5,371 bases of DNA from Pseudomonadota bacterium. GTDB taxonomy: Bacteria > Pseudomonadota > Alphaproteobacteria > Rhizobiales > Beijerinckiaceae. Shown here piece after piece: positions 1-5,371 of this stretch. The stretch's first letter is position 1; each line of letters starts with the position of its first letter. The stretch spans positions 1-5,371 of the forward strand of contig JAEXUU010000130.1 of assembly GCA_023452965.1 (NCBI GenBank), written 5' to 3'. The notes beneath the pieces are model-generated. The model ran no database searches, was not told where the DNA came from, and saw only the letters and a list, made by a program, of their open reading frames with translations. The position numbers were made by a program, and so were the translations under genes.

Positions 1-192
1 CAGCGGGTTCGACAGCCCCTCGCTGCACCGCAACATTAGCTGCGGCGGCGCGATGCACTTTGCGAAAAGTCAAACATCGGGAAGATTGGCCGTGGCCTCC
101 CCGGAATCCGCCGACGCGCCGGCCACCCCATGCGAGGACAGCCGGAATCTCACATTCGTGGAATCCCTTGGAGAGGAAACCTGAAGCGCGAT
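1..192. other. Region without a supported gene; probable leftward promoter region
   Basis: This stretch lies beyond the stop codon of the small gene at 193-564 and shows no gene I can support. A plus-strand frame is open from the left edge to a TGA at 182-184, but its third-position G/C preference fades after about position 58 and it resembles no family I recognise. The region does hold an FNR-type box at 60-73 and an AT-richer patch at about 32-38, which together look like a promoter for a gene running off the left edge. I see no convincing terminator hairpin with a T-run for the minus-strand operon that ends at 193. The best inverted repeat (GTGGCC at 92-97 with GGCCAC at 121-126) has a 23-base loop and no T-run. 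Confidence 0.45.
60..73 (-). promoter_or_regulatory. CRP/FNR-family box (TTG-N8-CAA), probably serving a leftward gene
   Basis: The plus strand reads TTGCG-AAAA-GTCAA, which keeps the TTG-N8-CAA core of FNR/FixK/Dnr/NnrR-type boxes. Its TTGCG arm matches both arms of the box upstream of ubiT. If the regulator binds at -41.5, as in class II activation, a leftward transcript would start near position 25, with a -10 element at about 32-37. There the minus strand reads AATGTT, one of the few AT-rich spots nearby. The same geometry applied rightward finds no -10-like sequence. The controlled gene would lie outside the window. The core match is seen directly; the direction and regulator are inferred. 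Confidence 0.45.
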
Positions 193-564
193 CTAAAGCT
201 CGCGCAGCGCCGCCGCGCCCGCCTGGGCGCTGCGGCCGATCTCGGCGAAGAGCAGCGCCATCTCCTCGAAGACGCTGCGGTCGCTTTCGGCCTCGGTCAG
301 CGAGTCGAGATCCGAAAGGAAGCCGAGCAGTGCGGCGATCCGCTCCTTGTGATCGCGCGCCTTGGCGAGCTGCCGGCGGGATTCGCGCCGGCGTTCGAGC
401 TGGTCGAAACGCTCCAACGCACCGTCGAGCCGCTCGCGGCAGGCGCAGTCGAGATCCTCCGGCCGCAGGACCCGGCGCAACCGGCCGATCAGCTCGCTCG
501 CCGGGGTCGCCCGGCTGGCCGGCTCGGAGCCGGGACGCGCTACTCCGCCTTGGCCGCCGTTCAT
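193..564 (-). CDS. Small charged helical protein of unknown function, last gene of the ubiTUV operon
   Basis: I do not recognise this 123-residue protein. The frame looks truly coding, since wobble positions are almost all G or C. The ATG at 564 is preferred because GGAGG (570-574) precedes it by 5 bases; an in-frame ATG at 576 lacks a well-spaced ribosome binding site. The gene starts 31 bases after the ubiV stop, in the same direction, so co-transcription is likely. Residues 1-22 are Gly/Pro/Ser-rich and probably disordered. Residues 23-75 are dense in Arg, Glu, Asp and Leu and should form long amphipathic helices, perhaps a coiled coil (for example LERRRESRRQL at 56-66). Residues 76-115 suggest a second, more hydrophobic helical hairpin. 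There is no signal peptide or membrane segment. Two close cysteines (C40, C42) are the only ones. A role as an accessory factor for the anaerobic ubiquinone complex is possible from context only. Confidence 0.7.
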   Translation of the reverse strand: MNGGQGGVARPGSEPASRATPASELIGRLRRVLRPEDLDCACRERLDGALERFDQLERRRESRRQLAKARDHKERIAALLGFLSDLDSLTEAESDRSVFEEMALLFAEIGRSAQAGAAALREL

Positions 565-569
565 GCCCG

Positions 570-574
570 CCTCC
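570..574 (-). promoter_or_regulatory. Ribosome binding site of the small gene after ubiV
   Basis: The minus strand reads GGAGG, 5 bases before the ATG at 564. This site decides between the two in-frame ATG codons at 576 and 564 in favour of the shorter form. Confidence 0.6.
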
Positions 575-595
575 ATTTCCGCACTCGCGGGCGGT

Positions 596-1492
596 TCAGA
601 CGCCCGCTCCGACCCGAAGATGCCCAGGGACCGCATGCAGGAAGCCGTTAGCGAACGGCACCTCGGGATAAAGCTCACCGAGCCGCTGCTCGCCTTCCTC
701 AGCGTCGAGACGCCCGTCGGCGACATCGCGGAACAGCTTGGCGACCGCCACCATGTCGCAGCTCTGCGGCGAGAGCCGCAGCGAGGCGACGCCGGCCTCG
801 CGCAATGCCGGAATGTCGTGCAGCAGGCTGGCGCAGCCATGCGAGAGCGTCTGCACCCCGTTCACCGAAAGGAATCCGGCGCCGTCGAGCGTCTTGACCG
901 GCATGCCGTCCGGATCGAGCTCGCAGACGAAGCGGCAATTATCCTTGGTCAGCTTGTGGGCGCGGGCATGGTAGCAACGTGCCGAGATCGCCAGCGGCAC
1001 CTTGCCGAAGGCGAAGACCTCGATCGCCAGCTGCGGCAGGGCGGCGGCGATCGTCGCGACGGCCGGCAGCGGCAATTCCGGCGGCAGGCAGATCCGGCTC
1101 GCGCCGCACTCGGCCAGGAAGCTCGCCGCGCCTTCATTGTACACGTTGACGAACGGGCCGACGGCGAAGGGCCGGCCGTTCAGCGAGGCGAGGCAGGTCA
1201 GGTCGTTGATCTCGACCATGGTGTCCTCGGCCTGCATCAGCTCGCGGCTCTGGCGGCGTTCGCGCGGCAGCGAGACCAGGATGAGCGAGGCCGGCAGGAC
1301 CTGCTTGCCCGCCGCCTCGAGCCGCTCGATCACATCGGGGAGAAGATCCTGCTTGAACGGCGCCCGCTTGGAGCAGACGACCTCGCCGACCACCACGGTT
1401 TCGACCGGCGCCTCGTCGGCGATGCGATAATAGAAGTCGCGCCAGCGCTCGGGTGACCAGTGGTAGAGCACGGGGCCGAGGGTCAGTTGCAT
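596..1492 (-). CDS. ubiV: UbiV, O2-independent ubiquinone hydroxylation protein (U32 peptidase-like, Fe-S)
   Basis: This 298-residue cytosolic protein belongs to the U32 family (E. coli UbiV, formerly YhbV, about 292 residues). With UbiU it forms a heterodimer that hydroxylates the ubiquinone ring without O2. The start fits the family N-terminus (MQLTLGPVLYHW against E. coli MKYSLGPVLWYW), and AAGGA (1501-1505) lies 8 bases upstream. Cysteines C40 (in GEVVCSKR), C173, C186 and C190 match in context and spacing the four 4Fe-4S ligands known in E. coli UbiV (C39, C180, C193, C197): the 13- and 4-residue spacings are identical. Other family marks are the ARCYHARAHKLTKD region, NGVQTLS at 211-217 and the ANGF ending motif at 281-284. 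The gene starts 29 bases after ubiU ends. Despite the U32 name, no protease role is expected. Confidence 0.96.
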   Translation of the reverse strand: MQLTLGPVLYHWSPERWRDFYYRIADEAPVETVVVGEVVCSKRAPFKQDLLPDVIERLEAAGKQVLPASLILVSLPRERRQSRELMQAEDTMVEINDLTCLASLNGRPFAVGPFVNVYNEGAASFLAECGASRICLPPELPLPAVATIAAALPQLAIEVFAFGKVPLAISARCYHARAHKLTKDNCRFVCELDPDGMPVKTLDGAGFLSVNGVQTLSHGCASLLHDIPALREAGVASLRLSPQSCDMVAVAKLFRDVADGRLDAEEGEQRLGELYPEVPFANGFLHAVPGHLRVGAGV

Positions 1493-1500
1493 CGGCAATT

Positions 1501-1505
1501 TCCTT
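1501..1505 (-). promoter_or_regulatory. Ribosome binding site of ubiV
   Basis: The minus strand reads AAGGA, 8 bases before the ubiV ATG, inside the 29-base gap after ubiU. It supports the start that also matches the family N-terminus. Confidence 0.5.
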
Positions 1506-1521
1506 GATGCGCGAGTGGCGG

Positions 1522-2499
1522 CTAGCGCCAAGCCTTGCGATAGGCGCCGACCGTATTGGCCTGCCCCTCGGACATGGCGACGAGCCCCGTCATCGGCGCG
1601 CTGCGCCCCTCGTCGATGGCAGCGAGAATGTCGCGGAAGGAGCGGACGACGCCGGCGATATAGGCCCGCCCGCGCTGGCGGCCCTCGATCTTGAAGGCCG
1701 TCACGCCGGCATCGCGCAGTGCCGGCAGCAGCACGCCGGCGTCGAGGCTGACCGGTTCCTCGAAAATGTACCCGGTACTCTTCGGCGTGACGAAGCGGCC
1801 CTTGCACAGGGTCGGGTAGCCGGCGGGCTCGTCCTTCTCGAAGCTGTTGATGGTGAAGCCGCCGAGCTTGGAGACGATGCGCCCACCCTGCTGCGCATAG
1901 GCGACATCGCCGGCGGGCGAGCAGACGCCCTGCATGTTCGGGGATTTTCCGGTGGCGTAGGAAGAGAGCGAGCAACGCCCCTCCTCCATCACGCAGAGGC
2001 CGCCGAAGACGAAGACCTCGGTCTCGCAGCTCGTCTCGCGGACGATCGAGGCGATCTCCATCACGCCGAGCACGCGCGGCAGCACCACGCGCTGCGCCCC
2101 GAAGCGCTCGACATAGAAGCGGATCGCGTCGGGATTGGCCGCGGCCGCCTGCACCGAGACATGCAGGCGCTGGCCGGGATGGCGACGAGCGGCATAGGCG
2201 AGCGTCGCGAGATCGGCGAGGATCAGCGCGTCGGCGCCGGCGGCAACGGCATCGTCGATCGCCGACTGCCAGAGCTGGAAGGACCCGGCGCGCGCGAAGG
2301 TGTTGATCGCGACCAGCACCTTGACACCTTGGCGATGCGCGAAGGCGATGCCCCGTCGCAATTCGTCCCGCGAAAAATTCAGGCCGGGGAAGTTGCGGGC
2401 ATTGGTCTCGTCGCGGAAGCCGCAATAGACCGCATCGGCGCCAGCCTCTACGGCAGCCTCGAGGCTCGCCGGCGTACCGGCAGGGCAGATCAGTTCCAA
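1522..2499 (-). CDS. ubiU: UbiU, O2-independent ubiquinone hydroxylation protein (U32 peptidase-like, Fe-S), TTG start
   Basis: This is the partner of UbiV in anaerobic hydroxylation of ubiquinone precursors (E. coli UbiU, formerly YhbU, about 331 residues). The frame is open far upstream, but no ATG lies near the family N-terminus. The TTG at 2499 gives ELICPAGTPASLEAAVEAGA right after the first residue, with GGAGG (2506-2510) 6 bases upstream, for a 325-residue protein. With this start, cysteines C169, C176, C193 and C232 take the same numbers as the four 4Fe-4S ligands reported for E. coli UbiU, which strongly supports it. Other U32 marks are AVYCGFRDETNARN (23-36), the HVSVQAAAANP region (113-123), VFGGLCVMEEGRCSLSSY (164-181) and the KIEGRQR motif (270-276). 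Its start lies inside the end of ubiT (10-base overlap), suggesting translational coupling. Confidence 0.96.
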   Translation of the reverse strand: MELICPAGTPASLEAAVEAGADAVYCGFRDETNARNFPGLNFSRDELRRGIAFAHRQGVKVLVAINTFARAGSFQLWQSAIDDAVAAGADALILADLATLAYAARRHPGQRLHVSVQAAAANPDAIRFYVERFGAQRVVLPRVLGVMEIASIVRETSCETEVFVFGGLCVMEEGRCSLSSYATGKSPNMQGVCSPAGDVAYAQQGGRIVSKLGGFTINSFEKDEPAGYPTLCKGRFVTPKSTGYIFEEPVSLDAGVLLPALRDAGVTAFKIEGRQRGRAYIAGVVRSFRDILAAIDEGRSAPMTGLVAMSEGQANTVGAYRKAWR

Positions 2500-3053
2500 G
2501 ACGAGCCTCCGGGTGTGGCCTGTGGAGGCCGGGCCTGTCCGGTCTGCCGGCGCAGGAACGCGGCGGCGCGGATCCCGAGCGGGCCGAGGCAGCCGAGCAG
2601 GAGCGTGCCGAAATCGAGCCGGGCGTCGTCGAGCGCGTTGCGCAGAGCGAGCGTCGCCTCCATGTCGCCCTCGATCGACAGGGTCCGCGAGAAGAATAGC
2701 GCGTCGCCGTCGAGTCGGCCCTCGGCCATGCCGATCAGCCCGGACAGCGGGCCGCGAATGCGCACGTCGAGCCCGGGCGGTAGCCGGCGGACGGCACGCG
2801 CCTGCGGGCGTTCCGGCCGCGGCTCCAGCACGAAGGCGAAGGGCAGATCGGTCGGCTCGATGCCGAAGCGCTTCTCGGCGTGCTCGCCGAGGCGGCCGTA
2901 AAGATCCGGGTGGAGGCGACCGATGCGCGACAGCGTCAAGGCCAGCAGCGGCTGCAGCGGCCCAAGCGGCAGCGGTGCCATGGCGTGGGTGAGCCAGGGC
3001 GGCAGGACCAGAGGTCCAGGTGGTGCTGCATTCGGCGTCGCGCTGTTCGGCAT
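2490..3053 (-). CDS. ubiT: UbiT, SCP2-domain lipid-binding accessory factor of anaerobic ubiquinone synthesis
   Basis: This 187-residue protein carries an SCP2-type sterol/lipid carrier domain over roughly residues 45-175. UbiT (formerly YhbT in E. coli, 174 residues) is the counterpart of UbiJ in the O2-independent pathway and is thought to bind the hydrophobic isoprenoid intermediates for UbiU-UbiV. The key visible match is DALFFSRTLSIEGDMEATL at 117-135, against E. coli DTLFFQRRLVIEGDTEL, the central strand-turn of the domain. It is followed by a helix (ALRNALDDARLD) and a hydrophobic C-terminal segment (150-167). Residues 1-30 are rich in Pro and Ala, longer than in E. coli and probably flexible. 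The ATG at 3053 follows a strong AGGAGGAG sequence. It is the first gene of the ubiTUV operon and its stop lies inside the start of ubiU. An FNR-type box lies 47 bases upstream. Confidence 0.93.
   Translation of the reverse strand: MPNSATPNAAPPGPLVLPPWLTHAMAPLPLGPLQPLLALTLSRIGRLHPDLYGRLGEHAEKRFGIEPTDLPFAFVLEPRPERPQARAVRRLPPGLDVRIRGPLSGLIGMAEGRLDGDALFFSRTLSIEGDMEATLALRNALDDARLDFGTLLLGCLGPLGIRAAAFLRRQTGQARPPQATPGGSSWN
2506..2510 (-). promoter_or_regulatory. Ribosome binding site of ubiU, setting its TTG start
   Basis: The minus strand reads GGAGG inside the last codons of ubiT, 6 bases before the TTG at 2499. It is what picks TTG as the start, because no ATG or GTG in this frame lies at a suitable distance. 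Confidence 0.7.
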
Positions 3054-3059
3054 CGATCT

Positions 3060-3065
3060 CCTCCT
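3060..3065 (-). promoter_or_regulatory. Ribosome binding site of ubiT
   Basis: The minus strand reads AGGAGG, then AGATCG, then the ATG at 3053. The match to the 16S anti-Shine-Dalgarno is strong and the spacing (6 bases) is close to ideal. If the FNR-type box works at -41.5, the 5' leader would be only about 12 bases and made up almost entirely of this site. Confidence 0.7.
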
Positions 3066-3071
3066 GCCCGC

Positions 3072-3077
3072 AAGATC
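3072..3077 (-). promoter_or_regulatory. Possible -10 element of the ubiTUV promoter
   Basis: The minus strand reads GATCTT, matching TATAAT at three of six positions, including the important second base. It was located by assuming class II activation from the box at 3100-3113 (box centre at -41.5, start near 3065). It is too weak to call without the box, and no good -35 is visible, which fits an activator-dependent promoter. Confidence 0.3.
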
Positions 3078-3099
3078 GCGGCAAAGACCCGCCAGGTCG

Positions 3100-3113
3100 T
3101 TGCGCCACCGCAA
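3100..3113 (-). promoter_or_regulatory. FNR/Dnr/NnrR-type box in the ubiT-ubiD spacer
   Basis: The sequence TTGCG-CCAC-CGCAA is a perfect inverted repeat of 5-base arms around 4 bases, with the TTG-N8-CAA core that CRP/FNR-family activators bind. FNR itself prefers TTGAT arms; TTGCG-type arms are, as I recall, closer to NnrR/Dnr-type nitrogen-oxide sensors. The box centre is 53.5 bases from the ubiT ATG, good for class II activation of ubiTUV. It is only 19.5 bases from the ubiD ATG, too close to activate ubiD. The repeat is seen directly; the regulator is inferred. Confidence 0.65.
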
Positions 3114-3125
3114 AGACGAGGCGGA

Positions 3126-4685
3126 ATGCGCGGGAGCATGGTGCGGCAACCGGAGCCCCTGCCCTTGCCGATCCGTGAACTGCCGCGCTTTCGCGACCTC
3201 AGCGCCTTCCTCGCCCATCTCGACGACGCCGGTCAGTTGCGGCGGATCGCCGAGCCGGTCAGCGTCGTGCACGAGATCACCGAGATTCATCGCCGCGTCA
3301 TCGCGCAGGAAGGACCGGCGCTGCTGTTCGAGCGTCCCGTACGGCCGGACGGCACGGTCTCGCCGATCCCGCTGCTGACCAATCTGTTCGGCACGGTCGA
3401 GCGCGTCGCCTGGGGGCTCGGCCGCACGCCCGGACAGTTGCCTGCCCTCGGGCGAACCCTCGCCGAGCTGCGCGAGCCGCGCCCACCCCGCGGCCTCGCC
3501 GAAGCCTGGAAGGCGCTGCCGCTGGCGCGCGCGGCACTTTCCATGCGCCCGCGCGGCGAGAACCGGGCGCCCGTGCAGGAGCAGGTGTTCCGGGGCTATG
3601 ACATCGACCTGACGGCCCTGCCCGTGCAGACCTGCTGGCCGGGCGAACCGGCGCCGCTGATCACCTGGCCGCTGGTCATCACCGCGCCGCCGGAGCCGAC
3701 GCCCGAAGACGAGTGCAATCTCGGCGTCTACCGCATGCAGGTGCTGGGAAAGGACCGCGCCATCCTGCGCTGGCTCGCCCATCGCGGTGGCGCCCGCCAT
3801 CATGCGCAATGGCGACGGCTTGGCCGCGACATGCCGGTCGCGGTGGTGATCGGCGCCGACCCGGCGACGATCCTGTCGGCCGTGCTGCCGCTACCCGAGA
3901 CCGTTTCGGAGATGCGCTTTTCCGGCCTGCTGCGCGGCGAGCGGCCGGCCCTCACGAATTGCGTCAGCGTGCCGCTTGCCGTGCCGGCAGCGGCCGAGAT
4001 CGTCATCGAGGGGCTGGTCTCGCCAGACGAAACCGCTCTGGAAGGCCCGTTCGGCGACCATACCGGCTACTACAATGCGGTCGAGCCCTTCCCGGTGATG
4101 CGGGTCACCGCGGTGACGATGCGCCGTGCGCCGCTCTATCTTTCGACCTTCACCGGACGCGCGCCCGACGAACCTTCTCGCATCGGCGAGGCGCTGAACA
4201 CGCTGTTCCTGCCTTTGCTGCAGCGGCAATTTCCGGAGGTGGTCGATTTCTGGCTGCCGCCGGAGGCCTGCTCCTACCGGATCGCGGTCGTCGCCATGGC
4301 CAAGCGCTATCCCGGCCAGGCGCGCCGGCTGATGCTGGGCCTGTGGTCGATGCTGCCGCAGTTCAGCTACACCAAGCTGATCATCGTGGTCGACGCCGAC
4401 ATCAACCCGCGCGACTGGGCGCAGGTGATGTGGGCGGTCGCGACCCGCTCGGATGCCAGCCGCGACCTCGTGACGATCGCCGACACGCCGATCGACTATC
4501 TCGACTTCGCCTCTCCCAAGCCCGGCCTCGGCGGCAAGCTCGGCATCGACGCCACCAACAAGCTGCCGCCCGAGCCCGAACGCGAATGGGGCGCCCCGAT
4601 GCCGATGGATCCTGAAGTCAGCGCCCGCATCGACGCGCTCTGGCCCTCGCTCGGCCTTGCAACGCCCCCCGGAACCGCATCATGA
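3126..4685 (+). CDS. ubiD: UbiD, 4-hydroxy-3-polyprenylbenzoate decarboxylase (prenyl-FMN dependent)
   Basis: This 519-residue enzyme removes the carboxyl group from 4-hydroxy-3-polyprenylbenzoate to give 2-polyprenylphenol, using prenylated FMN and a divalent metal. It aligns along its whole length with E. coli UbiD (497 residues): TCWPGEPAPLITW (169-181), NLGVYR (198-203), LAHRGGA (217-223), EGPFGDHTGYYN (306-317), TPIDYLDFASP (454-464) and LGIDATNK (472-479). By analogy with the family member Fdc1, likely metal ligands are N198, H219 and E262, and the catalytic set is R203, E306 and D311; all are present. The ATG at 3126 has a modest GAGG 4 bases upstream. An ATG at 3138 is possible, but a purine-rich site sits too close to it. 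About 20 residues precede the usual N-terminus. The gene is divergent from ubiT and overlaps ubiX by 4 bases. Confidence 0.97.
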   Translation: MRGSMVRQPEPLPLPIRELPRFRDLSAFLAHLDDAGQLRRIAEPVSVVHEITEIHRRVIAQEGPALLFERPVRPDGTVSPIPLLTNLFGTVERVAWGLGRTPGQLPALGRTLAELREPRPPRGLAEAWKALPLARAALSMRPRGENRAPVQEQVFRGYDIDLTALPVQTCWPGEPAPLITWPLVITAPPEPTPEDECNLGVYRMQVLGKDRAILRWLAHRGGARHHAQWRRLGRDMPVAVVIGADPATILSAVLPLPETVSEMRFSGLLRGERPALTNCVSVPLAVPAAAEIVIEGLVSPDETALEGPFGDHTGYYNAVEPFPVMRVTAVTMRRAPLYLSTFTGRAPDEPSRIGEALNTLFLPLLQRQFPEVVDFWLPPEACSYRIAVVAMAKRYPGQARRLMLGLWSMLPQFSYTKLIIVVDADINPRDWAQVMWAVATRSDASRDLVTIADTPIDYLDFASPKPGLGGKLGIDATNKLPPEPEREWGAPMPMDPEVSARIDALWPSLGLATPPGTAS

Positions 4686-5344
4686 ATCAGCTTCCGCCCG
4701 CCGCCGTCTTTCCGGGGGCGCCCACCGTTTCGAGCCGCCCGCTGCGGGTGATAGTCGGGCTGAGCGGCGCATCCGGCGCGGCGATCGGGCTGCGCGTGCT
4801 CGAGCGGCTCGCAGCCTCCGGCCGGGTCGAAACCCATCTCGTGGTCTCGCGCGCGGCGGAGCGCACGCTTGCCGCCGAGGTCGGTCCCGACGCCCTGGCA
4901 CGGGCGCTCGCCCTCGCCAATGTCCATCACGACCATTGCGATATCGGCGCCTCGATCGCGAGCGGGTCCTTCCCGGTGGCGGGGATGATCGTCGCGCCCT
5001 GCTCGATGCATACGCTCTGCGCCATCGCCTATGGCCAGCTCGGCAATTTGCTGGTGCGCGCCGCCGATGTGCAGCTCAAGGAGCGCCGCCGGCTGGTCCT
5101 GATCGCCCGCGAGAGCCCGCTGCATCTCGGCCATCTGCGGGCGATGGCGCAGGTCACCGAGTATGGCGCCATCGTCGCGCCGCCGGTCCCGGCCTTCTAT
5201 CTGCGGCCGCCGGACATCGCCGCGATCATCGACCAGATCGCCCTGCGCGCCATCGGCCTGGTCGGCCTCGGGCTCGACGAGATCGCCCCCCTCGCCTGGC
5301 AGGGAGAGATGGAAACAGGCGTGCCCGTCACGATCAACGACTAG
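4682..5344 (+). CDS. ubiX: UbiX, flavin prenyltransferase making the UbiD cofactor
   Basis: UbiX joins a dimethylallyl group from dimethylallyl phosphate to reduced FMN, giving the prenyl-FMN used by UbiD. The 220-residue product shows the flavoprotein N-terminal motif GLSGASG (26-32), then SGSF (94-97), VAPCSMHTL (104-112), RAADVQLKERR (126-136), ARESPLHLGHLR (142-153) and PPVPAFYLRP (167-176). By comparison with Pseudomonas UbiX, the active-site residues S31, R126, K133, E144, Y173 and R189 are all present. The start overlaps the ubiD stop as ATGA, so translation is probably coupled and cofactor supply is tied to the enzyme. About 20 Pro-rich residues precede the first strand, absent from E. 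coli UbiX (189 residues). A GTG at 4748 would give the short form but has no visible ribosome binding site. UbiX proteins normally form dodecamers in the cytosol. Confidence 0.97.
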   Translation: MNQLPPAAVFPGAPTVSSRPLRVIVGLSGASGAAIGLRVLERLAASGRVETHLVVSRAAERTLAAEVGPDALARALALANVHHDHCDIGASIASGSFPVAGMIVAPCSMHTLCAIAYGQLGNLLVRAADVQLKERRRLVLIARESPLHLGHLRAMAQVTEYGAIVAPPVPAFYLRPPDIAAIIDQIALRAIGLVGLGLDEIAPLAWQGEMETGVPVTIND

Positions 5345-5371
5345 CTTCGCCGATTGTACACGCGTCTCCGT

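Noticed and set aside
92..126. Inverted repeat GTGGCC/GGCCAC as a terminator for the ubi operon
   Set aside because: The stem is only 6 base pairs with a 23-base loop and no T-run follows in either direction.
103..165. Three copies of GGAATC (103, 144, 160) as a repeat array
   Set aside because: The copies are six bases long with irregular spacing (41 and 16) and no shared flanks, as expected by chance.
2..184. Plus-strand frame open from the left edge to a TGA at 182-184, a possible C-terminus of an upstream gene
   Set aside because: Third-position G/C preference is good only up to about position 58 and then fades. The residues match no family I know, and the stretch contains a better-supported FNR-type box. 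Sequence to the left would settle it.
130..1456. Long plus-strand frames over ubiV and the small gene (130-651, 362-1456)
   Set aside because: They are antisense shadows caused by high GC content. The minus strand carries recognisable UbiV, and the minus frame at 193-564 has its own G/C-rich wobble positions and ribosome binding site.
1453..2901. 482-residue plus-strand frame over ubiU and ubiT
   Set aside because: It lies antisense to clear UbiU and UbiT sequences and its product has no recognisable fold or motif.
2500..3108. N-terminal extension of the ubiU frame up to an ATG at 3108
   Set aside because: The extension overlaps ubiT in another frame, is a low-complexity Arg/Ala/Pro sequence, and would more than double the distance to the family N-terminus.
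2880..3125. N-terminal extension of the ubiD frame up to an ATG at 2880
   Set aside because: It would run antisense through the start of ubiT and through the divergent promoter. UbiD homology starts at about 3175, so 3126 already leaves a normal lead.

Overview
This GC-rich window (third codon positions almost always G or C) looks like a chromosomal segment of an alphaproteobacterium, probably of the Hyphomicrobiales. That placement rests on base composition, codon use and protein style, not on a database search. It carries a compact ubiquinone (coenzyme Q) biosynthesis locus made of two divergent gene sets.

Layout: positions 1-192 hold no gene I can support, but they contain a CRP/FNR-type box (60-73) that seems to face a gene beyond the left edge. 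On the minus strand, read from right to left, come ubiT (3053-2490), ubiU (2499-1522), ubiV (1492-596) and a small unrecognised gene (564-193). ubiT and ubiU overlap by 10 bases and the other gaps are about 30 bases, so this reads as one operon. On the plus strand, ubiD (3126-4685) and ubiX (4682-5344) overlap by 4 bases (ATGA). The 72-base divergent spacer (3054-3125) contains a perfect inverted repeat TTGCG-N4-CGCAA, typical of the FNR/Dnr/NnrR regulator family. The last 27 bases hold nothing recognisable.

How the genes work together: UbiX makes the prenylated flavin cofactor that UbiD needs to decarboxylate 4-hydroxy-3-polyprenylbenzoate, an early step of ubiquinone synthesis. UbiU and UbiV are Fe-S proteins of the U32 family that hydroxylate the ring without O2. 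UbiT is the SCP2-type lipid-binding accessory protein for that anaerobic branch. The locus therefore joins the decarboxylation step to the oxygen-independent hydroxylation route, as expected in a facultative bacterium that respires nitrate or other acceptors with ubiquinone when O2 is absent. The FNR-type box sits at the right distance to activate ubiTUV under low O2 or nitrogen oxides. The main unknowns are the small charged helical protein encoded after ubiV and the gene controlled by the second box at the left edge.
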